Shown here in pieces: positions 46,988 to 55,235 of a stretch of DNA of 64,000 nucleotides. Within the stretch, counting starts at the first letter, position 1. Each line of letters starts with the position of its first letter. Made by a program: the position numbers and the translations under genes. The DNA is from Holophagae bacterium. Its GTDB lineage: Bacteria; Acidobacteriota; Holophagae; Acanthopleuribacterales; Acanthopleuribacteraceae. The stretch is taken from assembly GCA_030429565.1 (NCBI GenBank), contig JAUIFE010000014.1:124001-188000 (forward strand), given 5' to 3'. The notes beneath the pieces were generated by a model. The model was not told the origin of the DNA, did no database searches, and saw only the letters and a list, made by a program, of their open reading frames with translations.

Positions 46988-47581
46988 ATGGAAGAAGCGG
47001 GACGGCGGCGATCAGCCGTCTTGCAGCTCGCGAAGCAACCGCCCGCGCGGGGGTTCAGTCTCATTGAGTTATCCGTAGTGCTTACCATTTTCGCGCTGCT
47101 GGCAACAACGAGTAACGCCTTACTTTTTGGCCCGTTACGCGATCATCAGTTCATGACCTTTGCTGTTTTGGTTTGTGGCGATTTTCAGCGCGCGCTCAGT
47201 CAGGCACAGACCTCGTATCGGCCGATTCGCATGAATGTCCACCCGGAGCAAGACGCCTTCTATAAGCTGGAAATCCAGATAGATCGCGGCTGGCATACTT
47301 TATCCCTCCCGTTAAAGCACAGCCGGTACCAAGGCCAAATTACCATGGCCGTCAAGACCCCGCTCCCCCACCCTCACGATCCTGGGAACCTATTAGTCCA
47401 GGGATTTCGCTCGAGCCACGCCCCGTATTTTTACTTCCGAAGGCGCGGCTCCAGTTCAGGCACCCTTGCGTTCAGCGACCCATCAGGCCGGACTTTGTGT
47501 TTTGTACTCGCGGGCGACACCAACCGCTTGCGCGCATACCTATGGCTTCCCAGCCAAGCACAATGGCAGGCACTCCTGTGA
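46988..47581 (+). CDS. Type IV prepilin-like / GspH-like protein
   Basis: About 197 residues are counted from the ATG at 46988, though the frame is open far upstream and the ribosome-binding site is weak. The prepilin signature RGFSLIELSVVLTIFALLATT is clear: cleavage after Gly, Phe as first mature residue, Glu at +5 and a hydrophobic helix. The rest is a GspH-like pseudopilin head (FAVLVCGDFQRALSQAQTSYRPIRMNV). A leader of about 22 residues is longer than average. The ComF gene begins 87 bases downstream, suggesting a DNA-uptake pseudopilin. Confidence 0.7.
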   Translation: MEEAGRRRSAVLQLAKQPPARGFSLIELSVVLTIFALLATTSNALLFGPLRDHQFMTFAVLVCGDFQRALSQAQTSYRPIRMNVHPEQDAFYKLEIQIDRGWHTLSLPLKHSRYQGQITMAVKTPLPHPHDPGNLLVQGFRSSHAPYFYFRRRGSSSGTLAFSDPSGRTLCFVLAGDTNRLRAYLWLPSQAQWQALL

Positions 47582-47667
47582 ACACCGCGCGGCACTTAGA
47601 ACGGGACCCGCCACCAAGACGACCGGTCCGTGCGTGCAATGGGTCGCGGCAATCCAAGGAGACAATA

Positions 47668-48360
47668 TTGGCTTTTCGTGACTGGGACTTAACCACCCTC
47701 ATTGCACCGGATGATTGCTTGAACTGTGAAGCGCCACAAAGCAACCCGTTGTGCAGCAACTGTTACGCTTTACTTGAACCCATCCGAGCGGGATGCGCCT
47801 TTTGCCGAAATCCCCAAGTCAACCCGACGGCAACGAGCTGTTCCTGGTGTTGCAGGCTTAGGTTTACGCCCAGTGCGATTCGAAGTGGTCTGTTCCTACG
47901 CAACGAAACACGGTCCGTTTTTCACTTGGCCAAATTCCAGGGTTACACACCCCTCTTCAACGTCCTTGTCGAACGCGCCTTAGGACGCTTCCTGGAACTC
48001 CCCTTCCTTGACTTTGACGGGTTAGCCTATGTGCCGACCAGTTTTTTGAAGGACCTCAAAAGACCGGTGAACCCGGCCTACGCGGTGGCGACGGCGTTAC
48101 ACCGAAAAACATCGCTGCCGGTGTTTCACTTACTCAAACACCGGCTCCATCGACAGGGCCAAATCGGTCTCGACTATGACCAGCGCCGTCGCAATGCCAA
48201 GAACCGTTTTGCCGCGGTCCGGCGACGAACGTGGCCGGTCGCTGTCATTCTGGTCGATGACGTCCTCACAACCGGCGCGACCCTAACGGCCTGTTCGCAG
48301 CAGCTCATGCGGGCCGGCGTGCAACGCATCGCATGGTTTTCTTTGTTACGCGCAGAATGA
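47668..48360 (+). CDS. comF: ComF family phosphoribosyltransferase-like competence protein
   Basis: The TTG at 47668 with AAGGAG six bases upstream is the likely start; the frame upstream is unsupported. The 230-residue product has an N-terminal four-pair cysteine zinc finger (CLNC..CSNC..CAFC..CSWC) and a C-terminal PRTase domain with GLAYVPTSFLKDLKRPVNPA and the PRPP-binding VILVDDVLTTGATL. ComF proteins take part in transport or processing of single-stranded DNA during natural transformation. The stop codon is followed at once by a tandem repeat. Confidence 0.88.
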   Translation: MAFRDWDLTTLIAPDDCLNCEAPQSNPLCSNCYALLEPIRAGCAFCRNPQVNPTATSCSWCCRLRFTPSAIRSGLFLRNETRSVFHLAKFQGYTPLFNVLVERALGRFLELPFLDFDGLAYVPTSFLKDLKRPVNPAYAVATALHRKTSLPVFHLLKHRLHRQGQIGLDYDQRRRNAKNRFAAVRRRTWPVAVILVDDVLTTGATLTACSQQLMRAGVQRIAWFSLLRAE

Positions 48361-48370
48361 AAACAACGAA

Positions 48371-48512
48371 GGGAACGGCTGCGCGCCCGTTAGAGGGAAC
48401 GGCTGCGCGCCCGTTAGAGGGAATGGCTGCGCGCCCGTTAGAGGGAATGGCTGCGCGCCCGTTAGAGGGAATGGCTGCGCGCCCGTTAGAGGGAACGGCT
48501 GCGCGCCCGTTA
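48371..48512. repeat. Six-copy 24-bp tandem repeat
   Basis: Units start at 48371, 48395, 48419, 48443, 48467 and 48491. Each can fold into a small hairpin: AACGG or AATGG pairs with CCGTT. Copies 1, 2 and 6 have C and copies 3-5 have T at one stem position, and both forms keep base pairing (G-C or G-T). The repeat also lies in an open frame (48357-48656) whose ATG overlaps the comF stop as ATGA, encoding GTAARPLE or GMAARPLE units. Whether that frame is translated is unknown. Confidence 0.85.
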
Positions 48513-48970
48513 ATCAGATTACCGCCTCTCGTATTCCAGCCAACGGCTGTGCGGTGTCACCTAAAACCACTAAAACCACCAACCACCCAATCGAACGGCC
48601 ATGCTTTTCCAACAATCCTCACATTTGGCTACCGCGTCTTTCCACCATCCATCTAATCTGACAACCGCTCATCTCTCCGATTAATCAACCAACTGAGGGA
48701 ACAAGATCCATTCGTGACGATCGTCGGCCAGGATCCATTTGATGTCATGCACCTTTAGTTGTGTGAACCGTAGCTTTTAAATGGATCAATCCCGAAAGCG
48801 CCGAACCCGAACAAAAGATGTCTCATTATGGCTGTAGACAGCCGAGATCATGGCGAGAGCATCGTTTCATCGCTAAGACTCCTGCGTCGGCATTGGCCGG
48901 TTACGAAGTTGCGTTGGGCCGTTGCCAAGAAAAGATGGGGAGAACGGATATAGGTCGGCGAACCGACGTA
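48513..48970. other. Non-coding stretch between tandem repeat and direct repeat
   Basis: No gene is supported. Short open frames carry no family features. Confidence 0.45.
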
Positions 48971-49170
48971 CGCTTTCGTTACCGAAAAAACTGGAACTTC
49001 TGGAGGCCGTATTTTTCCATGCGCATGCCGCGAGGGCCGGCCGACCTGGCGCACAACGGGAAGGACAAGCCGGGCCGCAAAGGTCCTTCGCTTTCTAAAC
49101 CGATTGACGGAATGCCGACCCTCAGCAGGTCCCAACGAGTCAAGGGTCACTTCAGTCGCGAACCATGGCG
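48971..49170. repeat. Direct repeat of about 200 bp, copy 1
   Basis: It shares about 92-95% identity with 49330-49529, as judged by eye. Conserved landmarks are CTGGAACTTCTGGAGGCCGT, GCCGCGAGGGCCGGCCGAC, AGGTCCTTCGCTTTCTAAAC and CCGACCCTCAGCAGGTC. Sequence identity falls off sharply at both ends. No gene is recognised in either strand. Confidence 0.8.
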
Positions 49171-49329
49171 CCGGCCGCCGGCATTCGGGGGTGGCACCTC
49201 GGGTCGGATAGTTTGGTCGTGATGTTCGGTGACCCATCGCTCGGCCACGAGGACGAATGTGAACCTATTGATCGCGACATGTTTCGTCGGCAGGTTTGCT
49301 TGGGTCGCGTCGGTCGACCAAACATTGAA

Positions 49330-49529
49330 CGCTTTCGTAATCGAAAAAACTGGAACTTCTGGAGGCCGTATTTTTCCATGCGCATGCCGCGAGGGCCGGC
49401 CGACCGGGCGCGCAACGGGAAGGACGAGCCGGGCCGCAAAGGTCCTTCGCTTTCTAAACCGATTGACGGAATGCCGACCCTCAGCAGGTCTCAACGAGCC
49501 AATGGTCACTTCAGTCGCGAACAATGGCT
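49330..49529. repeat. Direct repeat of about 200 bp, copy 2
   Basis: Second copy of the element at 48971-49170, in the same orientation and 359 bases away. The space between the copies (49171-49329) is unrelated. It ends about 45 bases before the queC stop codon. Confidence 0.8.
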
Positions 49530-49574
49530 TAGCGGTGGTACTCATTGACGCACAGCTCGGCAACGGGGGTCGAT

Positions 49575-50264
49575 CTAAACGTAGCGATCGCGATCGGTGT
49601 CGTCGGCGTATTCAATGGGGTCGCGCCGTCCAGCGCGGGCAAAGCCGCGTAACCGCAGGGCGCAGGAGTCACAAACGCCACAGGCCTTGTCGATATTTTG
49701 GTAACAGGACCACGAGTGCTGTAAGGGTGCGTTTAGCCCGATGCCGCGCGTTACAATGTCCTGCTTGCTCATTGCGATCAAGGGCGTTTCAATGCGAATG
49801 AGGGTCTCCGGCTTGGTGCCTTGGGCAATCACCTGGTTAAACGCCTCAATAAAAGCGGCACGACAATCGGGGTAACCCGACGAATCCTCTTCAACCGCGC
49901 CGAGAAAAATGCGCTCGGCACCAATCACCTCGGCCCACGAGGTGGCAATCGACAACAAATGGGCATTGCGAAAAGGCACATAGCTTGAAGGGATCCCCTC
50001 CGCATCCAAATCCGCCGTGGTGACGGCCATTCGCTCATCCGTCAGAGAGGAACCGCCAATTTGGGAAAGGTGGTTAAGATTGGTCACCAAGCGTTGGGTA
50101 ACCCCGAAATGGTCGGCCACGGCATGGAAGGCCTGCAATTCGCGGGCGGCCGTTTTTTGGCCATATTGGACGTGGAGCATGGCCAGGTCGTAGGTTTGCG
50201 CGGCAATCGCGGCGGTCACACAGGAGTCCATGCCGCCACTGGCTAATACAACTGCTTTTTTCAT
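49575..50264 (-). CDS. queC: 7-cyano-7-deazaguanine synthase QueC
   Basis: The ATG at 50264 overlaps the queE stop by four bases. The 229-residue protein has the PP-loop ATP motif LASGGMDSCVTA, the central YVPFRNAHLLSIATSWAE and EEDSSGYPDCR, and a C-terminal zinc site with CYQNIDKACGVCDSCALR. QueC converts 7-carboxy-7-deazaguanine to the nitrile preQ0 in queuosine biosynthesis, using ATP and ammonia. It works directly after QueE, encoded upstream in the same operon. Confidence 0.95.
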   Translation of the reverse strand: MKKAVVLASGGMDSCVTAAIAAQTYDLAMLHVQYGQKTAARELQAFHAVADHFGVTQRLVTNLNHLSQIGGSSLTDERMAVTTADLDAEGIPSSYVPFRNAHLLSIATSWAEVIGAERIFLGAVEEDSSGYPDCRAAFIEAFNQVIAQGTKPETLIRIETPLIAMSKQDIVTRGIGLNAPLQHSWSCYQNIDKACGVCDSCALRLRGFARAGRRDPIEYADDTDRDRYV

Positions 50265-50944
50265 TTCCCCGGTACATCTCCCCACAATACTTTGTGTAAC
50301 TGCACTTGAAAACGAATGTTCAACCCGCTTTCGACAACTTTCTCGGCAAAAACTGTTTTCTCTTCACTGGCTGCAATCGGTGAGATCAGGACTTGGAACC
50401 GTTGATCCAACCGCAAGCGGCGAATAACGTCGAAGCTCCAGGCCAAATCCGCCATCGAACAGCAGACGAATTTCACCTCATCGGTCGGTTTCAGCAGGTC
50501 CAAATTGGACCACAGCATCCGTTCAGCTTCGCCGCTGTCGGGTGTTTTCAGATCCAAAACCACGTGGGCGCTGGGGTGCAAGCCGTCAATCGCCACGGCA
50601 CCACTGGTCTCAATCAACGGAACGAATCCGGCCGCCACCAGCCTGTCGATAAACGGCCAGACGGCCTTTTGGTGAAGTGGCTCGCCACCGGTAATCTGCA
50701 CGTAGCGACTACCGTTGCGCTGAACTTCTTCCAACAACGACTCAAAGGAGCGCCAGGCGCCGCCGTAGAAGGCATAGGTCGTGTCACAATAGGTACAACG
50801 CAAAGCGCATCCGGTTAACCGAATAAACGTACAGGGATAGCCACTGTGCAAGCCCTCGCCCTGTAGCGAAAAGAAGGTTTCGCTGATTTTCAGGCGTGGT
50901 CGAAACCGAAAAGCCAGACCACGCTCCTGATACATCTCACTCAA
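50261..50944 (-). CDS. queE: 7-carboxy-7-deazaguanine synthase QueE
   Basis: The TTG at 50944 has GGAG seven bases upstream. The 227-residue radical-SAM enzyme has the family start ISETFFSLQGEGLHSG, the CX3CX2C iron-sulfur motif (CALRCTYC) and ITGGEP. QueE rearranges 6-carboxytetrahydropterin into 7-carboxy-7-deazaguanine. Neither QueD nor FolE lies in the window. The gene starts 15 bases after the LolA-like gene stops. Confidence 0.94.
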   Translation of the reverse strand: MSEMYQERGLAFRFRPRLKISETFFSLQGEGLHSGYPCTFIRLTGCALRCTYCDTTYAFYGGAWRSFESLLEEVQRNGSRYVQITGGEPLHQKAVWPFIDRLVAAGFVPLIETSGAVAIDGLHPSAHVVLDLKTPDSGEAERMLWSNLDLLKPTDEVKFVCCSMADLAWSFDVIRRLRLDQRFQVLISPIAASEEKTVFAEKVVESGLNIRFQVQLHKVLWGDVPGK

Positions 50945-50959
50945 TCAAACGCTCCACAC

Positions 50960-51649
50960 TTACAAGCTGGTGTTCGGCCCAAAAATAAAATCCATTCGAT
51001 CACTGAGCTCAAAATCATCGGGGATTTCGGTTTGAAACATGGCTTCGTCTAATGGCGGGTTAATGGTGACATCCGAGAGCTCTAACAAAAAGACATCGCC
51101 GTCCGGCGCCGTAACTTGCACTTTGTTAATCAAATAGGTCTCATCAAACCAAAGCTTTAGCTCTTGAACCTTTTTCTTCGCTTTGCGTTTGGTCGGTAAC
51201 AGGGTCAGGGTGCGACCAATTTCGCCGTCCGGCCCTTGGGTGTAAGAGATCTGGAAATAGTCGAGCACCAAGCGCAATTTTTTCATTAGCAAATCGTGCG
51301 CGAGAAAGGTTCGGCGCTTTTTCAACGGAATACGCGCGGCCTTTTTGGCCTTCGGCGACAAGGAAACCATTTCTTTGTCAACCACCACCAAGACCATGTC
51401 TTCCTGGGGCTCAAAGGCAAACTTCAAACCCAGTTCACGATCGAGGTAAAAAACCCCTTTCTTGATCACCGGCTCCTTGAGCAAGCTCATCTCACGGCGC
51501 TGCATAAAATTGGCTTTCAGGCTTTTGACTTCCTGATTGCGCGCGTCAATCTTGTTGATGATTTCCTGCAACTTGGGGTCGATGTCAGACTTACCGGCAG
51601 CCAACACTGACGGCCCCACCAACAGGCAGACTAAAAAAAAGGAACGCAT
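50960..51649 (-). CDS. LolA-like outer-membrane lipoprotein carrier
   Basis: This 229-residue exported protein has a signal peptide (MRSFFLVCLLVGPSVLAAG) and a LolA-type fold: VKSLKANFMQRREMSLLKEP, GVFYLDRELGLKFAFEPQED, LTLLPTKRK, then LKLWFDETYLINKVQVTAPDGD and FQTEIPDDFEL. LolA shuttles lipoproteins across the periplasm. GAGG precedes the ATG. It heads the operon with queE and queC; the functional link is not obvious. Confidence 0.85.
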   Translation of the reverse strand: MRSFFLVCLLVGPSVLAAGKSDIDPKLQEIINKIDARNQEVKSLKANFMQRREMSLLKEPVIKKGVFYLDRELGLKFAFEPQEDMVLVVVDKEMVSLSPKAKKAARIPLKKRRTFLAHDLLMKKLRLVLDYFQISYTQGPDGEIGRTLTLLPTKRKAKKKVQELKLWFDETYLINKVQVTAPDGDVFLLELSDVTINPPLDEAMFQTEIPDDFELSDRMDFIFGPNTSL

Positions 51650-52159
51650 ACCACCTCACTTGTTCTTGATCCGTACCAAACCGGTGGGGTTTCTAAAACC
51701 TTACCCCTGACCGTCAACGGGACCGGAATCGCGGATCCCTCGGCAATGCCAAGGGAATCGGACCCCGCAACCAGACGACGCCCGCCGTCACGGTTAGCGC
51801 AAAGATTGGGCCGTTTTGAGCGGTCACGAAAAAAAAATCGGCAAATCCGGCGAGCAACAACGGATCAAGCTCGAGCGCTATAGATTACCAACTCGTCAGG
51901 CCGGGTTCAATCAGGAACACGTCGGGAAGTCCGTGAAAACCGGCGGACGGCCCGCATTTGCCGCATTAAGCCGAAGCAGGCCGCCGGCGTAATGGGATGA
52001 CCGCCAAAGGACGAAAGGGCCGGGGCTGAAACGATCTTTGTTAAACGCGGCACGACTGCTAAAGTAGCGAAGGATCGCGCGGGTCTACGTCCCCTCGAGA
52101 GGACAGCCCCCCCTTAAAACCACACTAACCGGCACCCACCGGAAAAGGAATCATGTCCG
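51650..52159. other. Divergent intergenic region
   Basis: About 510 bases between the LolA-like gene (-) and the LptE-like gene (+). No gene is seen. A small hairpin CCCTCGGC/GCCAAGGG lies near 51739-51757. Confidence 0.45.
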
Positions 52160-52723
52160 TTGCGCAGCGTTACCCCCATTCTTCGAATCAGCCTTGCTTT
52201 AGCGCTTCTCCTGCTTAGTGCTTGTGGATACAGCTTGGTCGATTGGTCGCCCGATCAATACCGTACCATCCAGATCCAACCGCTGGACGGCCCCATGGAG
52301 CGCAACGCCTTGCGGGTGCGCATGCAAGACGCCCTGATTACTCGCTGCCTAGCCGGTTCAGGCTTGCAACCACGCGGTCAAGACAGTGACCTGCGGCTGG
52401 CCGGTCGGCTGGTGAACTACGTGGAGAACGTGATCGCCACCGATCCCGACGGCCGTACCAAAACGATTCAATTCAATTTCGTGGTTTCCTTTACTTTAAA
52501 AGACAACACCGGCAAAACGCTATGGTCATTGAACAGCTATCGCTACTCCGATCAGTTTGATGTGGCAACACGGCAAGCGGCCTTCCGCGACGAAGCCGTG
52601 TTCCTACAAGACGAAGCGCTGCGCGCGGTCGCCGACCTGGTGATTACCAACATCACCCTCGCTGTTAACGAACAAACCCCGCCGGCAGGCGAAGCAGCGG
52701 GCGAGAACGAGGACTCCAACTGA
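52160..52723 (+). CDS. lptE: LptE-like LPS-assembly lipoprotein
   Basis: The TTG at 52160 is in frame and follows AAGGAA; the ATG at 52153 is out of frame. The 187-residue product has a lipobox (ALLLLSACGYSL, Cys22) and the LptE pattern: RTIQIQPLDGPMERNALRVRMQDAL, DLRLAGRLVNYVENV, LWSLNSYRYSDQF and a C-terminal helix (QDEALRAVADLVITNI). LptE plugs LptD and helps insert LPS into the outer membrane. Its place just before holA is the conserved gene order in many Gram-negatives. Confidence 0.85.
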   Translation: MRSVTPILRISLALALLLLSACGYSLVDWSPDQYRTIQIQPLDGPMERNALRVRMQDALITRCLAGSGLQPRGQDSDLRLAGRLVNYVENVIATDPDGRTKTIQFNFVVSFTLKDNTGKTLWSLNSYRYSDQFDVATRQAAFRDEAVFLQDEALRAVADLVITNITLAVNEQTPPAGEAAGENEDSN

Positions 52724-52724
52724 C

Positions 52725-53756
52725 ATGAACAACTCCGGGTTACGTGAGGAAGCGGCCGCGGTCGCCGCCGGCAAGGTACCGGCCGTTTATTTTCTGATTG
52801 GCGAAGAGACATGGAGCAAAAGCCGATTCGTCGGCTACCTCAAAAAAACCTTGGTCGATCCATCCATGCTGGAATTTAACTTCGAACAGGTGAGCGCAAG
52901 CAATACGACCGGGATTACAGTCGCCGACAAGGCGGGCATGCTCCCCATGATGGCGGATCGCCGCTTGATCCTGGTTGAAGAGTGCGATAGCTGGAAGAAA
53001 AAAGATATCGACGCCATGACCAAGTACCTCGACGTCGCCAGTGAAAGTACCTGCCTGGTCCTGCTGTTCCAAAAAGCCGATAAACGCAAAAAGCTGTTTT
53101 CGAAGAAATCACCGCTGATACGCCATCTCGATTTCCCACGTCCGCGCCAATGGGAGCTACCGCAGTTTATCGGCGAGGTCGCAGCCGGCATGAAACTCAA
53201 CCTCAGCCGCGAAGCCGTCGAGATGGTGGCCGAACTGGCAGGTGACGATATCGCCAAAGTTCATCGGGAATTGGACAAACTCTCGATTTTCAAATTAGAT
53301 TCCGGCCGCATAGAAGCATCCGATGTCGCCATGCTGATGGGGCGAACACGGCCGGTAACACGCTGGGAGTTGGGCGAACACATCGGCAAACGCAACCTCC
53401 ACGCGGCCCTGGTCAAAGCCCATGACATTCTCGACAGCGGCGAGGATCCCATTGGATTACTATCGGCGATCAACCTCGTGGTCAAACAGATGTTTGCGGT
53501 CAAGACCTGTGTCAATCGCGGCATTCGCGACAATTTCAAAATTGCCCAAATGGTCGGGGTCCCGCCCAAAATCGCCGGCAACCTGGTTACCCATCAACGG
53601 TCGTACAGCGTGGCGGAACTCAAAAAAGCCATGTTGCTCATTCGCGACGCGGACTCCCAACTCAAAGGCGCCGGTGTGGATCGCCGCCTGATTATCGACC
53701 ATCTCCTGTGCCAAATGATGTTCCGCGCGGGGCGCAGCGAGCAAAAGCGCGCTTAA
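52725..53756 (+). CDS. holA: DNA polymerase III delta subunit
   Basis: This 343-residue protein starts one base after the lptE stop. It has the HolA N-terminal AAA+-like domain (VPAVYFLIGEETWSKSRFVGYL, RRLILVEECDSWKKKDIDAMTKYL), the middle FPRPRQWELPQFIGEVA and the C-terminal collar domain (HLHAALVKAHDIL-type, QMMFRAGRSEQKRA). The subunit opens the beta sliding clamp in the clamp-loader complex. Confidence 0.9.
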   Translation: MNNSGLREEAAAVAAGKVPAVYFLIGEETWSKSRFVGYLKKTLVDPSMLEFNFEQVSASNTTGITVADKAGMLPMMADRRLILVEECDSWKKKDIDAMTKYLDVASESTCLVLLFQKADKRKKLFSKKSPLIRHLDFPRPRQWELPQFIGEVAAGMKLNLSREAVEMVAELAGDDIAKVHRELDKLSIFKLDSGRIEASDVAMLMGRTRPVTRWELGEHIGKRNLHAALVKAHDILDSGEDPIGLLSAINLVVKQMFAVKTCVNRGIRDNFKIAQMVGVPPKIAGNLVTHQRSYSVAELKKAMLLIRDADSQLKGAGVDRRLIIDHLLCQMMFRAGRSEQKRA

Positions 53757-53797
53757 TCAAACGAACGAACGTCGACCGGCTCAGGCAACGGCAACGG

Positions 53798-54775
53798 CTA
53801 GCGTTTGACGACCTCAATCGGGTAAAGCTCCGGTTTCGAGGACGCTTTATCGAGGTAATAACCGGTGGTTTTGTAGTTGGCCACCAACCAAAACGCCGTC
53901 TCAAAAGCCTGGCCTACCGCTTCACCGGTGTTGGCGTCATAACACTGATAGGTGAACAAATTGGGCGCCCGCACATTGCGATACCCCACCAAAAACAAGT
54001 TGTTGTCCAAACCGTAGACGGCAATCACTTCGCTGTAAGTCGACTTCAACTTTTCCAACTCACGTGGGTTCTTCGACACACGTTTGAGCTTGCGCATGTT
54101 GGGTTCTTTCCAACCGGGCGGCTGCACGGAAATGGTCGTCAGTTGCGTTAAGTTGGTATCAAACACCTGAATCTCAGGATTCAAGCTTTGAATGGTCAGC
54201 AAGCGTTCACCACTACTGGGCTTGACCTTGGCCATGAACGACTGACGCAACACAGGCGACAAGGTGGTCAACTGGCGATTCATAATCTCGTAACCGTAAC
54301 GGATCGGATTAAAATTTTGGTCAAAACGGCCCACCAGATACTTCTCTTTAACCAACGAAACCGGCGCGGCAAATCCTAATTCGCCGATTTGAATCAGGTG
54401 ACCCACCTCAAAAAAGAGATCGAACTCGGTGGTCGATTGTCGAAGAAACTGAAACGATCGATCTTCGTTGAGCTGCCAAATGAGAAAACCGCGGGTGGCG
54501 GCATCATAAACGTAAAGCTGTTTCTTCGCGGGGAGCCAAGATACCTGATAGGGGAGCTGGAGGTTGTTGCTCGTGTCTTCCCCCAGTGAGGTCACCAACT
54601 GACCTTTATGGTCAAAGACCAAGACCGCACTGTTGCCTTCATCACGAACGAAGATGTAGTCACTGGAAACGGAAATCCGCTCAAAACTCAGTTCCGAGCG
54701 CTGCAATAGGATTCGTGGGCGCGCTTCGAAATCAATTTTCTGTGCGAGCAGAACCATCAGCAGAAGTGAAGTCAC
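53798..54775 (-). CDS. Six-bladed beta-propeller protein
   Basis: The GTG at 54775 has GAGGAG upstream. The 325-residue product begins with a short hydrophobic export segment (MTSLLLMVLLA). A propeller of about six blades follows (YIFVRDEGNSAVLVFDHKGQLV, LPAKKQLYVYDAATRGFLIW, VIAVYGLDNNLFLVGYRN). It resembles the six-bladed NHL-like proteins common in Bacteroidetes and Acidobacteria. It is probably periplasmic; ligand unknown. It converges on holA with a 41-base gap. Confidence 0.7.
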   Translation of the reverse strand: MTSLLLMVLLAQKIDFEARPRILLQRSELSFERISVSSDYIFVRDEGNSAVLVFDHKGQLVTSLGEDTSNNLQLPYQVSWLPAKKQLYVYDAATRGFLIWQLNEDRSFQFLRQSTTEFDLFFEVGHLIQIGELGFAAPVSLVKEKYLVGRFDQNFNPIRYGYEIMNRQLTTLSPVLRQSFMAKVKPSSGERLLTIQSLNPEIQVFDTNLTQLTTISVQPPGWKEPNMRKLKRVSKNPRELEKLKSTYSEVIAVYGLDNNLFLVGYRNVRAPNLFTYQCYDANTGEAVGQAFETAFWLVANYKTTGYYLDKASSKPELYPIEVVKR

Positions 54776-55235
54776 GGGATCTCCTCATTGGGTGTCTTTT
54801 GAGATCCAAAGTTTACCACGATCGTTCCCCCTTTTGATAACTGCTTTAAGCACAGTATCCAGGTTGCTCCACCCCACGCTGTTAAAAGTAATTTAAAGGA
54901 ACCCCGCCTGTGTCTCACAAAAGTTGGCGACAAAGCTTTTTGACCCATCACCCGCGAGCGCCCCACCCGACGGCGTCGGAAAGCATTCCGCACAAAAAGT
55001 TCTTGCGGTACAATCGCGATCACTTGTCATGTTGCGTGCGTCAAACGCGCCGTCCGCGTCGGCTTTCAGAATGTCCCGTGCAAAAAGGTAGCCGGCGGCG
55101 TTGCCTCTCCAGCGGTAAACGTCAGCCCGCAGGACCGGCCCGAGCCGGTTTGCCGACCCTCAGGGAACCCGCTTTTCCCGCCTAAAGCAGCGACGTTTGA
55201 CCCACTGCGCCTCACCTCAATTAGTGGAGACCTCA
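54776..55235. other. Divergent intergenic region
   Basis: About 460 bases between the propeller gene (-) and the aminopeptidase (+). No gene or clear operator is visible. Confidence 0.45.

Noticed and set aside
48371-48512. CRISPR array
   Set aside because: The units are directly adjacent with no spacers, and there are no cas genes.
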